DNA of 64,000 nt from Cellvibrionaceae bacterium AOL6 (GTDB taxonomy: Bacteria; Pseudomonadota; Gammaproteobacteria; Pseudomonadales; Cellvibrionaceae). This document shows positions 17,432 to 26,847 of this stretch, one piece after another. Position numbers and translations under genes: made by a program. The stretch lies in contig NOXC01000002.1 in assembly GCA_003265435.1 (NCBI GenBank), positions 310,001 through 374,000 of the forward strand. The letters are read 5' to 3'. The first letter of the stretch is position 1; each line of letters starts with the position of its first letter. Under the pieces are notes generated by a model. The model ran no database searches. It was given only the letters and a program-made list of their open reading frames with translations, and had not been told where the DNA came from.

Positions 17432-18037
17432 ATGAAAAACAGTAAAATCGTCCCTATACGCGATCAGATTGCAGACCAGATCCGCTCAGACATCATTTCT
17501 GGCGACTTGGCACCAAACGCCAAGCTCAATGAGCAGCAACTCGCTGATCGCTTCGGAGTATCCCGAGGCCCTGTTCGAGATGTGCTTTTACAATTGACCA
17601 AAGAAGGCCTACTTGTTTCTAAAAACAATTGCGGCGTATCAGTGAACAGCGTGCTCGATAGTGACCTGCAGAGTTTGATGATCGATATCCGCCGTAAAAT
17701 CGAAACTTATGCAGTCAAGACGCTGATTGGCAAACTCGATGAAGCTGACTTTGCCGCGATGGAAGAGATTCTCGCAGAGCTGGATGACGCATTTAAAGAG
17801 CAAGACTTCACTAGAGTCACCCGAACGGATATCGATTTTCACCATTACTTGATTCAACGGGCAGGAGGAAGAGAGCTCAGCAACCTCTGGTACCCCATCG
17901 TGCTGCGTATGCGCATGAACTACAAACGAATTGGTAGCGCCAAAGCATGTGTCGATGAACATAAAGACATACTTGCTGCACTGAAAACAAAGGATTCCAG
18001 AGCCGCGATCGCCGCGCTGAAAGCCAATATCAAATAA
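17432..18037 (+). CDS. GntR-family regulator, FCD subfamily
   Basis: A 201-residue regulator, likely controlling the agar genes. The winged helix (about 8-70) includes IRSDIISGDLAPNAKLNEQQ and FGVSRGPVRDVLLQL. An all-helical FCD ligand domain follows, with DIDFHHYLIQRAGG near 128-141 and a final HKDILAALKTKD helix holding the usual histidine. The ATG at 17432 is preferred; a TTG at 17417 is in frame, and neither has a strong ribosome-binding site. It is flanked by the binding protein upstream and the convergent sugar-acid operon. FadR/UxuR-type relatives bind GTnnAC-centred palindromes, which fits ATTGTnnACAAT. A weaker copy, TTGTTAATAA, at 17344-17353 could be an autoregulatory site. Confidence 0.9.
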   Translation: MKNSKIVPIRDQIADQIRSDIISGDLAPNAKLNEQQLADRFGVSRGPVRDVLLQLTKEGLLVSKNNCGVSVNSVLDSDLQSLMIDIRRKIETYAVKTLIGKLDEADFAAMEEILAELDDAFKEQDFTRVTRTDIDFHHYLIQRAGGRELSNLWYPIVLRMRMNYKRIGSAKACVDEHKDILAALKTKDSRAAIAALKANIK

Positions 18038-18103
18038 AAATGGCCGGTCATCCCTGGCCGGCAAGCAATCACAACTGTTACGGCTAACTACTCAGCCGAT
18101 ACA

Positions 18104-18119
18104 GAGGGCTTACGCCCTC
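18104..18119. terminator. Terminator-like hairpin between convergent genes
   Basis: GAGGGC-TTAC-GCCCTC forms a six-pair stem between the GntR gene (ending 18037) and the aldehyde dehydrogenase (ending 18122 from the other side). A second hairpin, GCCGG/CCGGC, lies just after the GntR stop around 18042-18062. Neither has a strong T-run. Confidence 0.5.
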
Positions 18120-18121
18120 AA

Positions 18122-19576
18122 TCAAGACGCCCCTTCCGTGAGATACACCGTCTTTTTCTCAAGGTACTGCTCAAGCCCATAGCGGCCATCTTCTCCACCA
18201 AAACCACTCATTTTCCAGCCGTTGTGGAAGCCTTGGTGCTGCTCTCCCATGCCGCGATTCACATACACCTCACCCACTTCCATTTCATAAATAAAGCGCT
18301 GAATGGTGCGGAAGTTTTCGGTAAAGACGTAGGCACTGAGCCCATATTGGCTGTCATTGGTGTACGCAATGGCCTGATCTGCACTGTTAATTTTGACGAT
18401 TGGCAAAATGGGACCAAAGGTTTCTTCATGCACGATGATGTTGTCCTGCTCGACATCCACCAGCACAGTGGGCGCGTACCAACAGCCATGCTCAAACCCT
18501 TTTGGTGCTGTGGGATGACCACCGGTCAGGAGGCGCGCGCCCTGGGCTACGCTCTGCTGCACTAGGCTATGAATATGCTCTACTTCGCGCTTATTGGCTT
18601 TCGGTCCCATTTGCGTGTCGGCGTCCATTGGGTCCCCAACGCGAAGGTCTTTGACCAGCGGCAGGAATTTATCCATAAAGGCATCGTAGACCGCTTCATG
18701 AACATATAGGCGCTCCACGCAGGTACAGACTTGACCGCAGTTGGTAAAGCGTCCCCAAAGCGCAGCATCCACCGCCAGATCAAGGTCCGCATCATCCATC
18801 ACGACCATGGGTGCTTTGCCGCCAAGCTCCAGCATCACCGGGGTCATATTGGTTGCGCTGGTCTCGTAAATACGCTTACCGGCAACGGTGCTACCGGTCA
18901 TGGTGATCATTTTTGTAATCGGGCTTTCACATAATGCCTGACCGACAATACTGCCCTCTCCATTAATGACGTTAAGCACGCCAGCAGGAATGCCTGCCTC
19001 ATTGGCAATTCGCCCCAGTTCCGTGGTGGTAAGGGGCGTTTCTTGCGTGGGCTTCACCACAACAGTGTTCCCGGTAATCAACGCCGGGCCAATTTTTCTT
19101 CCAGCCAGCGCCAGCGGAAAATTCCAGGCGGTGATCGCCACCACAACGCCGCGAGGCACTTTGTGAATATAGATTTTCTCACCTTCGTTGTCGGAGGGAA
19201 GAATGTCACCTTCGAGCGTGAGCGCATGATCGCATGCATATTCGATAAACGTGGCGGTCACTTCCACCTCGTGGCGAGCGACCGACAACAATTTTCCCTG
19301 CTCAGCCACCAACAGCGCCGCTAATGAGTCCGAGTTATCACGGATTCCATTGGCAAATTGACGCAACAGCTTGGCGCGATTTCTCGCCGTCATGCCCGCC
19401 CAAGCTTTTTGCGCAGATTGTGCACTCTCCAACGCTCGCTGCGCATCTTCGCGGGTACCCTTGGGCACCTCACCAACCAGCGCGCCCGTCGCAGGATTCA
19501 ACACCTCAATGGTGGCATCATCACTGGAGGCCACGTACTCACCATGAATAAAATGGAGTTTGTTACGGATTGTCAT
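18122..19576 (-). CDS. Aldehyde dehydrogenase, probable 3,6-anhydro-L-galactose dehydrogenase
   Basis: A 484-residue aldehyde dehydrogenase with Glu250 (MLELGG) and catalytic Cys284 (NCGQVCTC), NAD-binding GSTVAG near 228, and an [12 protein letters not shown] segment. By sequence it belongs to the lactaldehyde/glycolaldehyde dehydrogenase group. The same operon encodes a cycloisomerase of the type that acts on 3,6-anhydro-L-galactonate, and the locus also has a GH117 enzyme that releases 3,6-anhydro-L-galactose. The inferred reaction is therefore NAD(P)-linked oxidation of that sugar to 3,6-anhydro-L-galactonate. GGGGAGA precedes the ATG by 7 bases, and the SDR gene is only 4 bp away. It is last in the operon MFS, cycloisomerase, zinc dehydrogenase, SDR, ALDH. 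Confidence 0.88.
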   Translation of the reverse strand: MTIRNKLHFIHGEYVASSDDATIEVLNPATGALVGEVPKGTREDAQRALESAQSAQKAWAGMTARNRAKLLRQFANGIRDNSDSLAALLVAEQGKLLSVARHEVEVTATFIEYACDHALTLEGDILPSDNEGEKIYIHKVPRGVVVAITAWNFPLALAGRKIGPALITGNTVVVKPTQETPLTTTELGRIANEAGIPAGVLNVINGEGSIVGQALCESPITKMITMTGSTVAGKRIYETSATNMTPVMLELGGKAPMVVMDDADLDLAVDAALWGRFTNCGQVCTCVERLYVHEAVYDAFMDKFLPLVKDLRVGDPMDADTQMGPKANKREVEHIHSLVQQSVAQGARLLTGGHPTAPKGFEHGCWYAPTVLVDVEQDNIIVHEETFGPILPIVKINSADQAIAYTNDSQYGLSAYVFTENFRTIQRFIYEMEVGEVYVNRGMGEQHQGFHNGWKMSGFGGEDGRYGLEQYLEKKTVYLTEGAS

Positions 19577-19580
19577 TTAT

Positions 19581-20345
19581 TTATCTCCCCATCCAACCGC
19601 CGTCTACGAGTAGCACTGCGCCGTTGACGTAGCGCGCCGCATCGGAAGCCAAAAAAACTGTGGGCCCTTTGAAATCTTCAGGCTCACCCCAACGGCCTTG
19701 AGGAATACGCGCAAGAATAGACTCAGCACGGGCCTCATCGTCACGCAATGCCCGGGTGTTGTCCGTCGCGATATAGCCAGGTGCAATCGCATTCACATTG
19801 ACGCCTTTGCCAGCCCACTCGTTGGCCAGCGCTTTCGTCAACTGCCCTATTGCACCTTTACTCGCGGCATAACCTGGTACGGTAATACCACCCTGGAAGG
19901 TCAGCAAGGAGGCAGTGAAAATAATTTTCCCACTACCGCGCGCGACCATGTCCCGTCCTATTTCTCGACTGAGCACGTACTGCGCGTTCAAATTGACCTC
20001 GATGACCTGATCCCAAAGCGCATCACCGTGTTCAACAGCGGGCGCTCGTAATATAGTGCCAGCGTTATTCACTAGAATATCAATCTGTGAATGTTCGCGC
20101 TTAATCTTATTAATAAACGCGTACAAGGCCGAGCGGTCGGAAAAGTCCGCTTGGTAGGCATGGAAAGTACGGCCCAGTGCCTGTACCGCGAGTTCAACCT
20201 CGGAGCCTTCCCGTTCAAGGCTCGCCGACACCCCGATGATATCTGCACCCGCTTCCGCCAGGCCCAATGCCATCGCCTTGCCAATGCCGCGCTTACAGCC
20301 CGTGACCAGTGCTACCTTACCGGATAAATCGAAAGCTTCACGCAT
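19581..20345 (-). CDS. SDR oxidoreductase, KduD-like
   Basis: A 254-residue short-chain dehydrogenase. It has TGCKRGIG at 15-22, NNAG near 93-96, catalytic Ser146, Tyr159 and Lys163 (YAASK). It resembles 2-deoxy-D-gluconate 3-dehydrogenase (KduD), which is 253 residues. In the alternative 2-keto-3-deoxy-L-galactonate route, an enzyme of this kind reduces 2,5-diketo-3-deoxy-L-galactonate to 2-keto-3-deoxy-D-gluconate; this fits the locus but is an inference. The ATG at 20345 has GGGAGGAAG seven bases upstream and overlaps the end of the zinc dehydrogenase gene by 8 bp. Confidence 0.9.
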   Translation of the reverse strand: MREAFDLSGKVALVTGCKRGIGKAMALGLAEAGADIIGVSASLEREGSEVELAVQALGRTFHAYQADFSDRSALYAFINKIKREHSQIDILVNNAGTILRAPAVEHGDALWDQVIEVNLNAQYVLSREIGRDMVARGSGKIIFTASLLTFQGGITVPGYAASKGAIGQLTKALANEWAGKGVNVNAIAPGYIATDNTRALRDDEARAESILARIPQGRWGEPEDFKGPTVFLASDAARYVNGAVLLVDGGWMGR

Positions 20346-21372
20346 GATGCGCTTCCTCCCCACAACGAACTAGGGCTTTCATGCCTTCGGGGTTATTATC
20401 CATTGATGCAAATGCAGTTTCGACTTCACCAAGGTCTGAAATGGAACTGATGAACGGATCGAGATCGACGTGGCCTTGTTCTACCAATTCAATCGCCATA
20501 TCGAAATCAGCGGCTTCGTACACGCGAGCGCCGACCATTTCCAGCTCTTTCCAGAAAAACTGAAAGAGATCCACCTGCGGCTTTTGGGAGTGAATGGCCA
20601 CGACACAAATGCGACCGCGCACGGCAGCAATTTGCGTCATAGCATCGATGGCCGGCTGCACACCAGAGACTTCAAATACCACATCTGCACCCTTGCCTTG
20701 CGTCCAGGTCTTTACCGATTCGTGTAAATCTTCCGCAAGAGGGTCGATGGCATTGATACCGGTTTTTTCTGCAAAGTCTCGGCGCGCGGCATTGACTTCG
20801 GAAATCAGCACATCGGCACCAACACTTTTCGCGACTTGCGCGACGAGCTGACCAATGGGCCCACCACCAATGACGACCGCTTTTTCCCCCTCGCTTAAAC
20901 GCGAGCGGGAAATATCATGACAAGCAACGGCCAGGGGCTCTATCAGCGCGCCTTTTTCGAGAGAAATTGATTTGGGCAGGCGGTGCAAAGTACGCGCCTT
21001 GACGGTCCAGAAGTTTTGCATGGCCCCCGGAGAATCAATACCCATAAATTTCAGGTTGTGACACACGTGACTGTGACCTGCTGTACACGCGGGACACTCC
21101 CCACAATAATCCAGCGGTCGAACAACCACACGATCGCCGACCACATAATCAGACACACCCGCACCTACTTCGACCACGGTACCCGACATTTCATGACCGA
21201 TGGTCTTGGGCGGCTTGACGCGGCCATCCATCACTCCATGGTAGATATGCATGTCTGTACCACAGATTCCGACATACCCAACCTGAATACAGACTTCTCC
21301 TTCGCCTGGCGAGACGCGGCTGCCCTCGACCATGCGAAATTTTTTATCGCCTATGTATTCTGCAGCTTGCAT
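20338..21372 (-). CDS. Zinc-dependent dehydrogenase, probable 2-keto-3-deoxy-L-galactonate 5-dehydrogenase
   Basis: A 344-residue medium-chain dehydrogenase of the threonine/sorbitol dehydrogenase type. Zinc ligands are Cys37 (GICGTD), His60 and Glu61 (GHEMSG); structural cysteines are 90, 93, 96 and 104. GGGPIGQ at 169-175 binds NAD. It sits between the cycloisomerase (12 bp away) and the KduD-like SDR (8-bp overlap). In agar and galactonate pathways a dehydrogenase of this family oxidises 2-keto-3-deoxy-L-galactonate at C5, after which a KduD-type enzyme reduces it to the D-gluco epimer. The position of the gene supports that role; the sequence alone gives only the family. Confidence 0.88.
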   Translation of the reverse strand: MQAAEYIGDKKFRMVEGSRVSPGEGEVCIQVGYVGICGTDMHIYHGVMDGRVKPPKTIGHEMSGTVVEVGAGVSDYVVGDRVVVRPLDYCGECPACTAGHSHVCHNLKFMGIDSPGAMQNFWTVKARTLHRLPKSISLEKGALIEPLAVACHDISRSRLSEGEKAVVIGGGPIGQLVAQVAKSVGADVLISEVNAARRDFAEKTGINAIDPLAEDLHESVKTWTQGKGADVVFEVSGVQPAIDAMTQIAAVRGRICVVAIHSQKPQVDLFQFFWKELEMVGARVYEAADFDMAIELVEQGHVDLDPFISSISDLGEVETAFASMDNNPEGMKALVRCGEEAHHA

Positions 21373-21384
21373 AGAAAAAAACCT

Positions 21385-22536
21385 TTATTTCAGTTGAACG
21401 AGATGGGGCCCAAGCACTGCCTTGTCGAAGCAGACGCCGGTCCCCACCGAATTGGGTGCAACCGCTCGCCCATTCTCGAGCGTCAGCGGTGTGGTGGTGT
21501 ACTGGTCGATAGGAAAAGAGTGCACCTCAAGATATCCTGCATGCGGCTGCGAGGCGATCAAAGAGACGTGCAATTCATGCATGCCATGACTGCACACCGG
21601 CAAGTTGTTTGCGTAAGCGAGATCCGACACCATAAGCCAGCCAGTAATCCCACCTATGTTGGAAGCATCCGGCTGTAGAAAACCCAGCGAAGAATATTTA
21701 ATAGCGTGCATAAACTCGTGGACGGTATGCAGGTTTTCTCCCATCGCGAGCGGAATATCAATGGCATTGGCTATGTGCGCATAACCTTCAAAGTCATCGG
21801 GAATGGTTGGTTCTTCAAACCAGGTTATATCGTACTGTTCAATGGCTTTAGCAAAGCGAATGGCCCCTTCACGAGTCATCGAATAATTGGCATCCACCAT
21901 GAAACGTGTGTCCGCGCCTATTCGCTCGCGTACAGCGGCAACACGTTGCACATCTTCCTTATAATCTTTTTTGCCTACCTTGATTTTCACCGCGTCGAAA
22001 CCGCGATCGAGGTAGCCCTGCACATTGTCGAGCAGCTTTTTCTCGTCAAAACCCAAATCGATGCCGCCTGCATAACTGGCTGCGGTATTTCCGTGCGCTC
22101 CGGCCACTTTCCACAGCGGCTGGGCGAGGCGACGACAGCGGATATCCCACAATGCGATATCCACAGCAGATACGGCAAAGCTCAACAGGCCACCACGTCC
22201 CACGTAATGCAGCTTCCACTGCATATCTTCCCATATCTCACGAATATCGGTTGCGTCACGACCGACAATCCACTCTCGTAATTCATCGTTGAGCAGTGAA
22301 TAAATGGCCCGTCCGCCCGTACCACCAGTGTAGGTGTAGCCCACACCTTCGAGACCATCTGCACAGAAAATGCGACACAAAATTAATTCAAAATACGTGT
22401 GTGTACCATGCTTGGCATCCGCCAGGGCTTCCGCGAGGGGTACGCGGTAATACTCCACCTGCATTGCCTTGATTTCATTCTTTGGCGCCGCCTCCAGGCA
22501 GGGCTCCCTATCGATGGTCTGCAACATAACACTCAT
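21385..22536 (-). CDS. Enolase-superfamily enzyme, probable 3,6-anhydro-L-galactonate cycloisomerase
   Basis: A 383-residue mandelate racemase/muconate lactonising-type enzyme. Metal ligands are Asp215 (MVDAN), Glu241 (WFEEP) and Glu267 (MGEN). The general bases are Lys184/Lys186 (VKIKVG) and His317 (CSHGMHE). DAKHG near 40-44, YTYTGGTGG near 67-75 and HYVGRGG near 110-116 are features I recall from characterised 3,6-anhydro-L-galactonate cycloisomerases of agar degraders. The reaction would open the anhydro ring to give 2-keto-3-deoxy-L-galactonate. An ATTGTCGACAAT palindrome lies 27 bp before the ATG, so the unit from here to the aldehyde dehydrogenase likely has its own regulated promoter. 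Confidence 0.88.
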   Translation of the reverse strand: MSVMLQTIDREPCLEAAPKNEIKAMQVEYYRVPLAEALADAKHGTHTYFELILCRIFCADGLEGVGYTYTGGTGGRAIYSLLNDELREWIVGRDATDIREIWEDMQWKLHYVGRGGLLSFAVSAVDIALWDIRCRRLAQPLWKVAGAHGNTAASYAGGIDLGFDEKKLLDNVQGYLDRGFDAVKIKVGKKDYKEDVQRVAAVRERIGADTRFMVDANYSMTREGAIRFAKAIEQYDITWFEEPTIPDDFEGYAHIANAIDIPLAMGENLHTVHEFMHAIKYSSLGFLQPDASNIGGITGWLMVSDLAYANNLPVCSHGMHELHVSLIASQPHAGYLEVHSFPIDQYTTTPLTLENGRAVAPNSVGTGVCFDKAVLGPHLVQLK

Positions 22537-22563
22537 TCTTCTCTGTCAATCTGCTTATTGTAT

Positions 22564-22575
22564 ATTGTCGACAAT
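22564..22575. promoter_or_regulatory. Candidate GntR-type operator, ATTGTCGACAAT
   Basis: Perfect palindrome matching all ten defined positions of ATTGTnnACAAT, 27 bp upstream of the cycloisomerase start. On the gene side the minus strand continues ATACAATAAG, similar to the flanks of the copies at 26679 and 41805. Confidence 0.7.
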
Positions 22576-22618
22576 CTTAGTCAACGCGAAAGCCCCTTAT
22601 TTACGGGGCAACTCTTCT

Positions 22619-24229
22619 CTATGCTTCTTTCAGCTTCCCTTCTGGCTCGCTGTCGCTGACCGCCAGCAAAGCTTCAATTTCTTCGATACTTTTATTTTTC
22701 GTCTCGGGCAAGATCCAACCCAGTAAAATAAGCCCTGCAAACCCAGCAATGCCGTAAAACATGAAAATTTCCGCCGCGCCCTGATTGTTTAACTGCCAGG
22801 GGAAAAACTGCTGTACGAAATAGCTAATCGCACTGCTCAGAAATGCAAACAAGGGAATCGCGATGCCACGAATATGGATGGGCACCACCTCCGAAAAAAC
22901 GACCCACATAATTGGCCCAATCGACAGATGAAAAGCGGCGATAAAACCCACAATGCCGATCAATACAATCGGTGCATTAATGGTGACGGCTGCCTGAATC
23001 AACACACTCTCGTACTGCGATGCCGCCGTTTGTCCTATATGAGCAATAAGTGCCTGCTTGAACGCGATATCGCTATGAAACGTTTGTGCCTCGAGGGCTA
23101 GGAGTGCCGCATGAACCTCGGCCGGTACGGTCACCATCAAACCACTCATTGCACTGGCATCTAGCGTATAGGTCGCGACAGCAAAGGCCCACGAACACAT
23201 CATCAAACTGATCACCGACCAAATAAGACCGACAATCACCAAAGGACGCCGCCCAACACGGTCGATCAGAGCCAGCGCCACTACCGTAAAAATCAAACTG
23301 ACAAACCCGATAATCAGCGTCTGCCCGAACGATGCGCTGGTACCCACACCGGTCTGCTCAAACACCATGGGCGCATAAAATAAAATTGCATTCACCCCCG
23401 TCACCGGCTGCACAATGGCGAAAACAAACCCGACTATCATCGCTCGACGCACGTTGCGATCGAGCAGATCTAACACGCGGCCCTTTAGCGTTTTCGCACT
23501 GTGAGAACCGTGCCCCGCGCTCTCTTTAATGCGAGCCACTTCAGCATGGACTTCACCTTCGGGCATGAGTCGCGCCATCACGACGCGCGCCTCGGCCTCT
23601 TTACCTGCAGCCAGCAACCAACGCGGACTTTCCGGAATGGTGAGCACCAGCAGCAACCACAACAGGGCAGGAAGTACTTCTGCACCAAGCATGATTCGCC
23701 ACACAGCGACGTCCTGCCCCATGAGTGCAAGCGCGGACTGCCCCTCTCCCAGTGCCTGCACAAGGCCAAAATTAATGGCATAGGCGGCCGACAGCCCAAT
23801 CACAATGGAAATTTGATTCATCGCAACCAACTTGCCACGTATGTGCGGCGGTGCGATTTCGCCGATGTACATCGAAGCAAGAGAGAGCGAGGTAAACGCC
23901 AGCCCACCTAAAAAGCGCGCGCCCACTAAACTTTCGTAGCTGGGCGCCAACATCGAGGCCACGGCGGAAAGCAAATAAAGGCTTGAAATAATCAGTAGGG
24001 TTTTCTTGCGCCCTAGCGCATCACAAATAGGCCCCGTCGCCATCAACGCAAAGAGCACACCAAAACCAGGCGCACCCACGACAGTCCCTAATTGCAAGTC
24101 GCTGAGACCAAATTCCGAAGAAATAAACCGCGTCGTCCCCGAGATCAGGGCCGCATCCAGACCAAAGATCAGGCCACCAAAAGCCACTATCGCCGCAAAC
24201 CTAAACGCCGTACGCGTATACACATCCAT
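22619..24229 (-). CDS. MFS sugar transporter (sugar porter family)
   Basis: A 536-residue inner-membrane permease with about 12 membrane segments. Sugar-porter signatures are GGLIFGLDAALISG near 15-28, DALGRKKT near 70, DRVGRRPL near 330, PESPRW near 200 and PETKNKSIEEIE at the C-terminus. Between about residues 365 and 440 it has an unusually long extra stretch (TYTLDASAMSGL to QYESVLIQ) that probably forms a periplasmic loop before the tenth segment. The start at 24229 (MDVYT) is preferred over a TTG at 24244. It likely brings galactose, anhydrogalactose or a neoagaro-disaccharide into the cytoplasm. The gene is divergent from the GH86 gene and 82 bp upstream of the cycloisomerase. Confidence 0.92.
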   Translation of the reverse strand: MDVYTRTAFRFAAIVAFGGLIFGLDAALISGTTRFISSEFGLSDLQLGTVVGAPGFGVLFALMATGPICDALGRKKTLLIISSLYLLSAVASMLAPSYESLVGARFLGGLAFTSLSLASMYIGEIAPPHIRGKLVAMNQISIVIGLSAAYAINFGLVQALGEGQSALALMGQDVAVWRIMLGAEVLPALLWLLLVLTIPESPRWLLAAGKEAEARVVMARLMPEGEVHAEVARIKESAGHGSHSAKTLKGRVLDLLDRNVRRAMIVGFVFAIVQPVTGVNAILFYAPMVFEQTGVGTSASFGQTLIIGFVSLIFTVVALALIDRVGRRPLVIVGLIWSVISLMMCSWAFAVATYTLDASAMSGLMVTVPAEVHAALLALEAQTFHSDIAFKQALIAHIGQTAASQYESVLIQAAVTINAPIVLIGIVGFIAAFHLSIGPIMWVVFSEVVPIHIRGIAIPLFAFLSSAISYFVQQFFPWQLNNQGAAEIFMFYGIAGFAGLILLGWILPETKNKSIEEIEALLAVSDSEPEGKLKEA

Positions 24230-24391
24230 AAACAACACTACCAATACGTCAGTTATTAATATTATTCATAGCGCATCTAGGCGCTGAGCGTTTTCAAGAG
24301 CCGGCTGTGCACAGCACTGTCTTGACCGATATCGCCTCTGCCAGGTCGATTCACAGGGGCGATCTGACCAATCATAGCAGAAATCAGTTTG

Positions 24392-24403
24392 ATTGTTAAC
24401 AAT
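24392..24403. promoter_or_regulatory. Candidate GntR-type operator, ATTGTTAACAAT
   Basis: Perfect palindrome in the 242-bp gap between the divergent MFS and GH86 genes, 68 bp before the GH86 ATG. Its right flank, CTACACAATACAAT, closely resembles the flank of the copy at 16402, so it may serve the GH86 gene, with the MFS gene possibly sharing it. Confidence 0.7.
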
Positions 24404-24615
24404 CTACACAATACAATCTATCGCGTACACAATGTATTCACAACAATAACAGTCCAAAACAGAGCAGCATTATGAAAACATCTCCCCTGGTCAAATCCCT
24501 CCTCTGTGCCAGCTTGGCGATTGCCGTCAGCAGTTGTGGCGGAGGCGGCTCGGGCAGCACGGAAAGCACCCCAACCCCATCCCCTAGTAGCGCGCCCACT
24601 CCCGCGCCAGCGCCG

Positions 24616-24687
24616 ACTCCAACACCGGAGCCCACACTGACTCCAACACCGGAGCCCACACCGACTCCGACACCAGAGCCCACGCCT
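24616..24687 (+). repeat. Three tandem 24-bp repeats encoding a Pro/Thr/Glu linker
   Basis: Units 24616-24639, 24640-24663 and 24664-24687 begin ACTCCAACACCGGAG or a close variant and each encode a TPTPEPT-type octapeptide. Repeat number may vary between strains. The linker joins the lipid anchor to the catalytic domain. Confidence 0.8.
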
Positions 24688-26032
24688 AGCCCAAGTCTAC
24701 TCCCCTCGGTGAGCGTCGATATCAACATGCGCCATGTTGTGGGCAGCATCGACACCTTTGATCGGCGCAAGTACATAAATATTCATGCTTCTAATACTGA
24801 AAATGACTGGTGGAGCGGAAATGCCGCGAGCCGCGGCGCTCAAAATGCGTCTGACGACCTGATTGGCGACTTCCTGGATAGCTACGATGTGTACCTCGGG
24901 CGCGATACAGGCGGCATGGCGTGGCAACTGTCACAAATCATGGAAGACCCCGCACGCCCTGGCTATGCCAGCGAGTCGGACGCCTCTCAGCGCGGGACAG
25001 ACCAGAAATGGTGGTACAGCAACAACCCCGCAGCGGATGCAGAAAAAGCCCGCCAGTATGAATACCGAGCCACGGATATGGTCGTCGGTGCGCAGCAACA
25101 CCCCTATTGGCCAGACGGCAAAACCACTGGCCAAGGCTGGTCGTTTTCCACAGAGGACACCCCCGAAGCCCCCTTTGGTACAGCGACCGGTCACTACATG
25201 GGGCAATTCATCGCCAATTATTTTAATCAGGGGGGTGAAGCCACAGGGCAACCTAAACCGCCGTTCGTAGAGGTTATGAACGAGCCGCTATACGACCTCA
25301 TCGACGATGCCTCCACGCCGACTACCCCTGAAAAAGTCTTCCACTTCCACAACGCCGTGGCCACAGAGATTCGAAAAACGAACCCGGATGTCTTAATAGG
25401 CGGCTATACCGTAGCATTCCCTGATTTTGACAAGAACGAGTTCGAACGCTGGGAGGCGCGGGACAAAGCCTTTATCGATATTGCAGGTGAAAACATGGAT
25501 TTTATTTCACTGCACCTCTATGACTGGGCCAACTTCGGTGGCACACGACAGTACCGTAAAGGCAGCAATGTCGAAGCGACCTTCGACATGCTCGAGAGCT
25601 ATATGCATTTGACGCTCGGAGAGGTGAAACCGTTCTTGATTTCAGAGTTCGGCGCTCAAGTTCATTCTCAGATTAACTCGCCGTGGACACCATACCGCGA
25701 CTGGGAAAAGATTAATGCCATGAGTGCTATGTGGCTGAGCTTCATGGAGCGCCCGCAGATGATTCTGAAAACCATTCCGTTCGTGGTCGTCAAGGCCGAA
25801 TGGGGACGCGTGGGCGACATCCCCTATAGCTCTCGCCTAATGCGTCAACGCTTCGAAGCAGAAGGCGAAACCGGCGATGAATGGGTATATACCGATCAGG
25901 TCAAGCTGTATGAACTGTGGGACAGCATCCAAGGCACACGCGTTGAGAGCCATGCCAGCGAAATTGATCTGGCTGTCGACAGCTACCTCGACGGCAATAC
26001 CCTGCATGTGGTGATCAACAATCTTGAGATGG

Positions 26033-26039
26033 CCCCCCC
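26033..26039 (+). other. C7 homopolymer at the GH86 frameshift
   Basis: Seven consecutive C bases precede ATGAG. With six, the codons become GCC CCC CAT GAG and the upstream and downstream frames join. See the pseudogene entry for alternatives. Confidence 0.8.
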
Positions 26040-26678
26040 ATGAGTTCACGCTGAACCTGCATGATCTGCAATCCAGCGACATTGCTTCGGTTCGCGTCCG
26101 TCAGCTCTATCTCGGGGCCGATAACGCGCCCGTCCTCAGCGACGAGAGCGCCTCGGTTTTACCCGAAACCTTCAGCATCAAGGCCGAGGGCACATTGATG
26201 CTAGAACTCACGCTGACGGAGGCCCGAACCCCGAGCGAAGAGATGGAAGAGCGCAAGTACTACGCGGACCGCTACAAACAGGCCATTGTCGCCAATACGG
26301 ATATCCCTATCGGCATTGATGGCGTCAGTGTGGGTAGCCATGGCGAAGCTATACTGAGATTGGGGCTTGGCCGAGATCACGGCAAGTCGCTGCAGCCGGA
26401 GCTCTACGTGAACGGGCAGCACATCCCTGTGCCAGAGGACTACCGAGGCTACGATCAATACCACAATGGCGCAGGACGCCCAAATTTCTTCGGCGTGATA
26501 GAAGTGCCCGTCCCCCTCAGTGTGCTCGAGGAGAGCAATGACGTCTTGCTGCGCTTCGAGGATACCGGCGGCTTTGTCAGTACGGTCACCCTGCAGGTGT
26601 TCAGCAGCAGTACTGCGCTGTCACGAACGCCATGAGTGGCGCCGAGGTCAACGGCGACCTCGGCCGACCCGCGCTTAC

Positions 26679-26690
26679 ATTGTTAACAAT
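26679..26690. promoter_or_regulatory. Candidate GntR-type operator, ATTGTTAACAAT
   Basis: Perfect palindrome, 157 bp upstream of the second TonB receptor start. It is followed by ATACTATTGACAAC; this stretch contains a half-site-like TTGACAA. Confidence 0.7.
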
Positions 26691-26847
26691 ATACTATTGA
26701 CAACCAAGCCATTTTGGCCAAACATTACCCAATCGGGAACTGTCCGCGTGTCCGCATCGCTCCGCACGCGCCCCCGATAAGTGAAATACTCCGCACCACG
26801 AAAGTGCGAGAGTGAATAAAAATAAATACTTAGTGGAGAGCTCCAAG

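Larger units (their letters stand above)
24472..26635 (+). pseudogene. GH86 beta-agarase/porphyranase lipoprotein, frameshifted
   Basis: An endo-acting agarase or porphyranase in two frames: 24472-26043 (523 residues) and the downstream frame to 26635. The protein starts with a lipoprotein signal (AIAVSSC, Cys22), then a Pro/Thr linker to residue 75, then a GH86 catalytic domain. Glu271 (VEVMNEP) is the likely acid/base and Glu392 (LISEFG) the nucleophile. The reading frame stops just after INNLEMAPP; the next frame continues HEFTLNLHDL, matching the order of the intact paralogue at 37262-41317. Removing one C from the seven-C run at 26033-26039 restores one frame of about 720 residues. The catalytic part lies wholly in the first fragment, so a shortened protein might still be active. 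Palindrome ATTGTTAACAAT lies 68 bp upstream. Confidence 0.88.

Noticed and set aside
20983-21678. 231-codon plus-strand frame across the zinc dehydrogenase and cycloisomerase
   Set aside because: It crosses two well-supported genes in the opposite direction and resembles no family.
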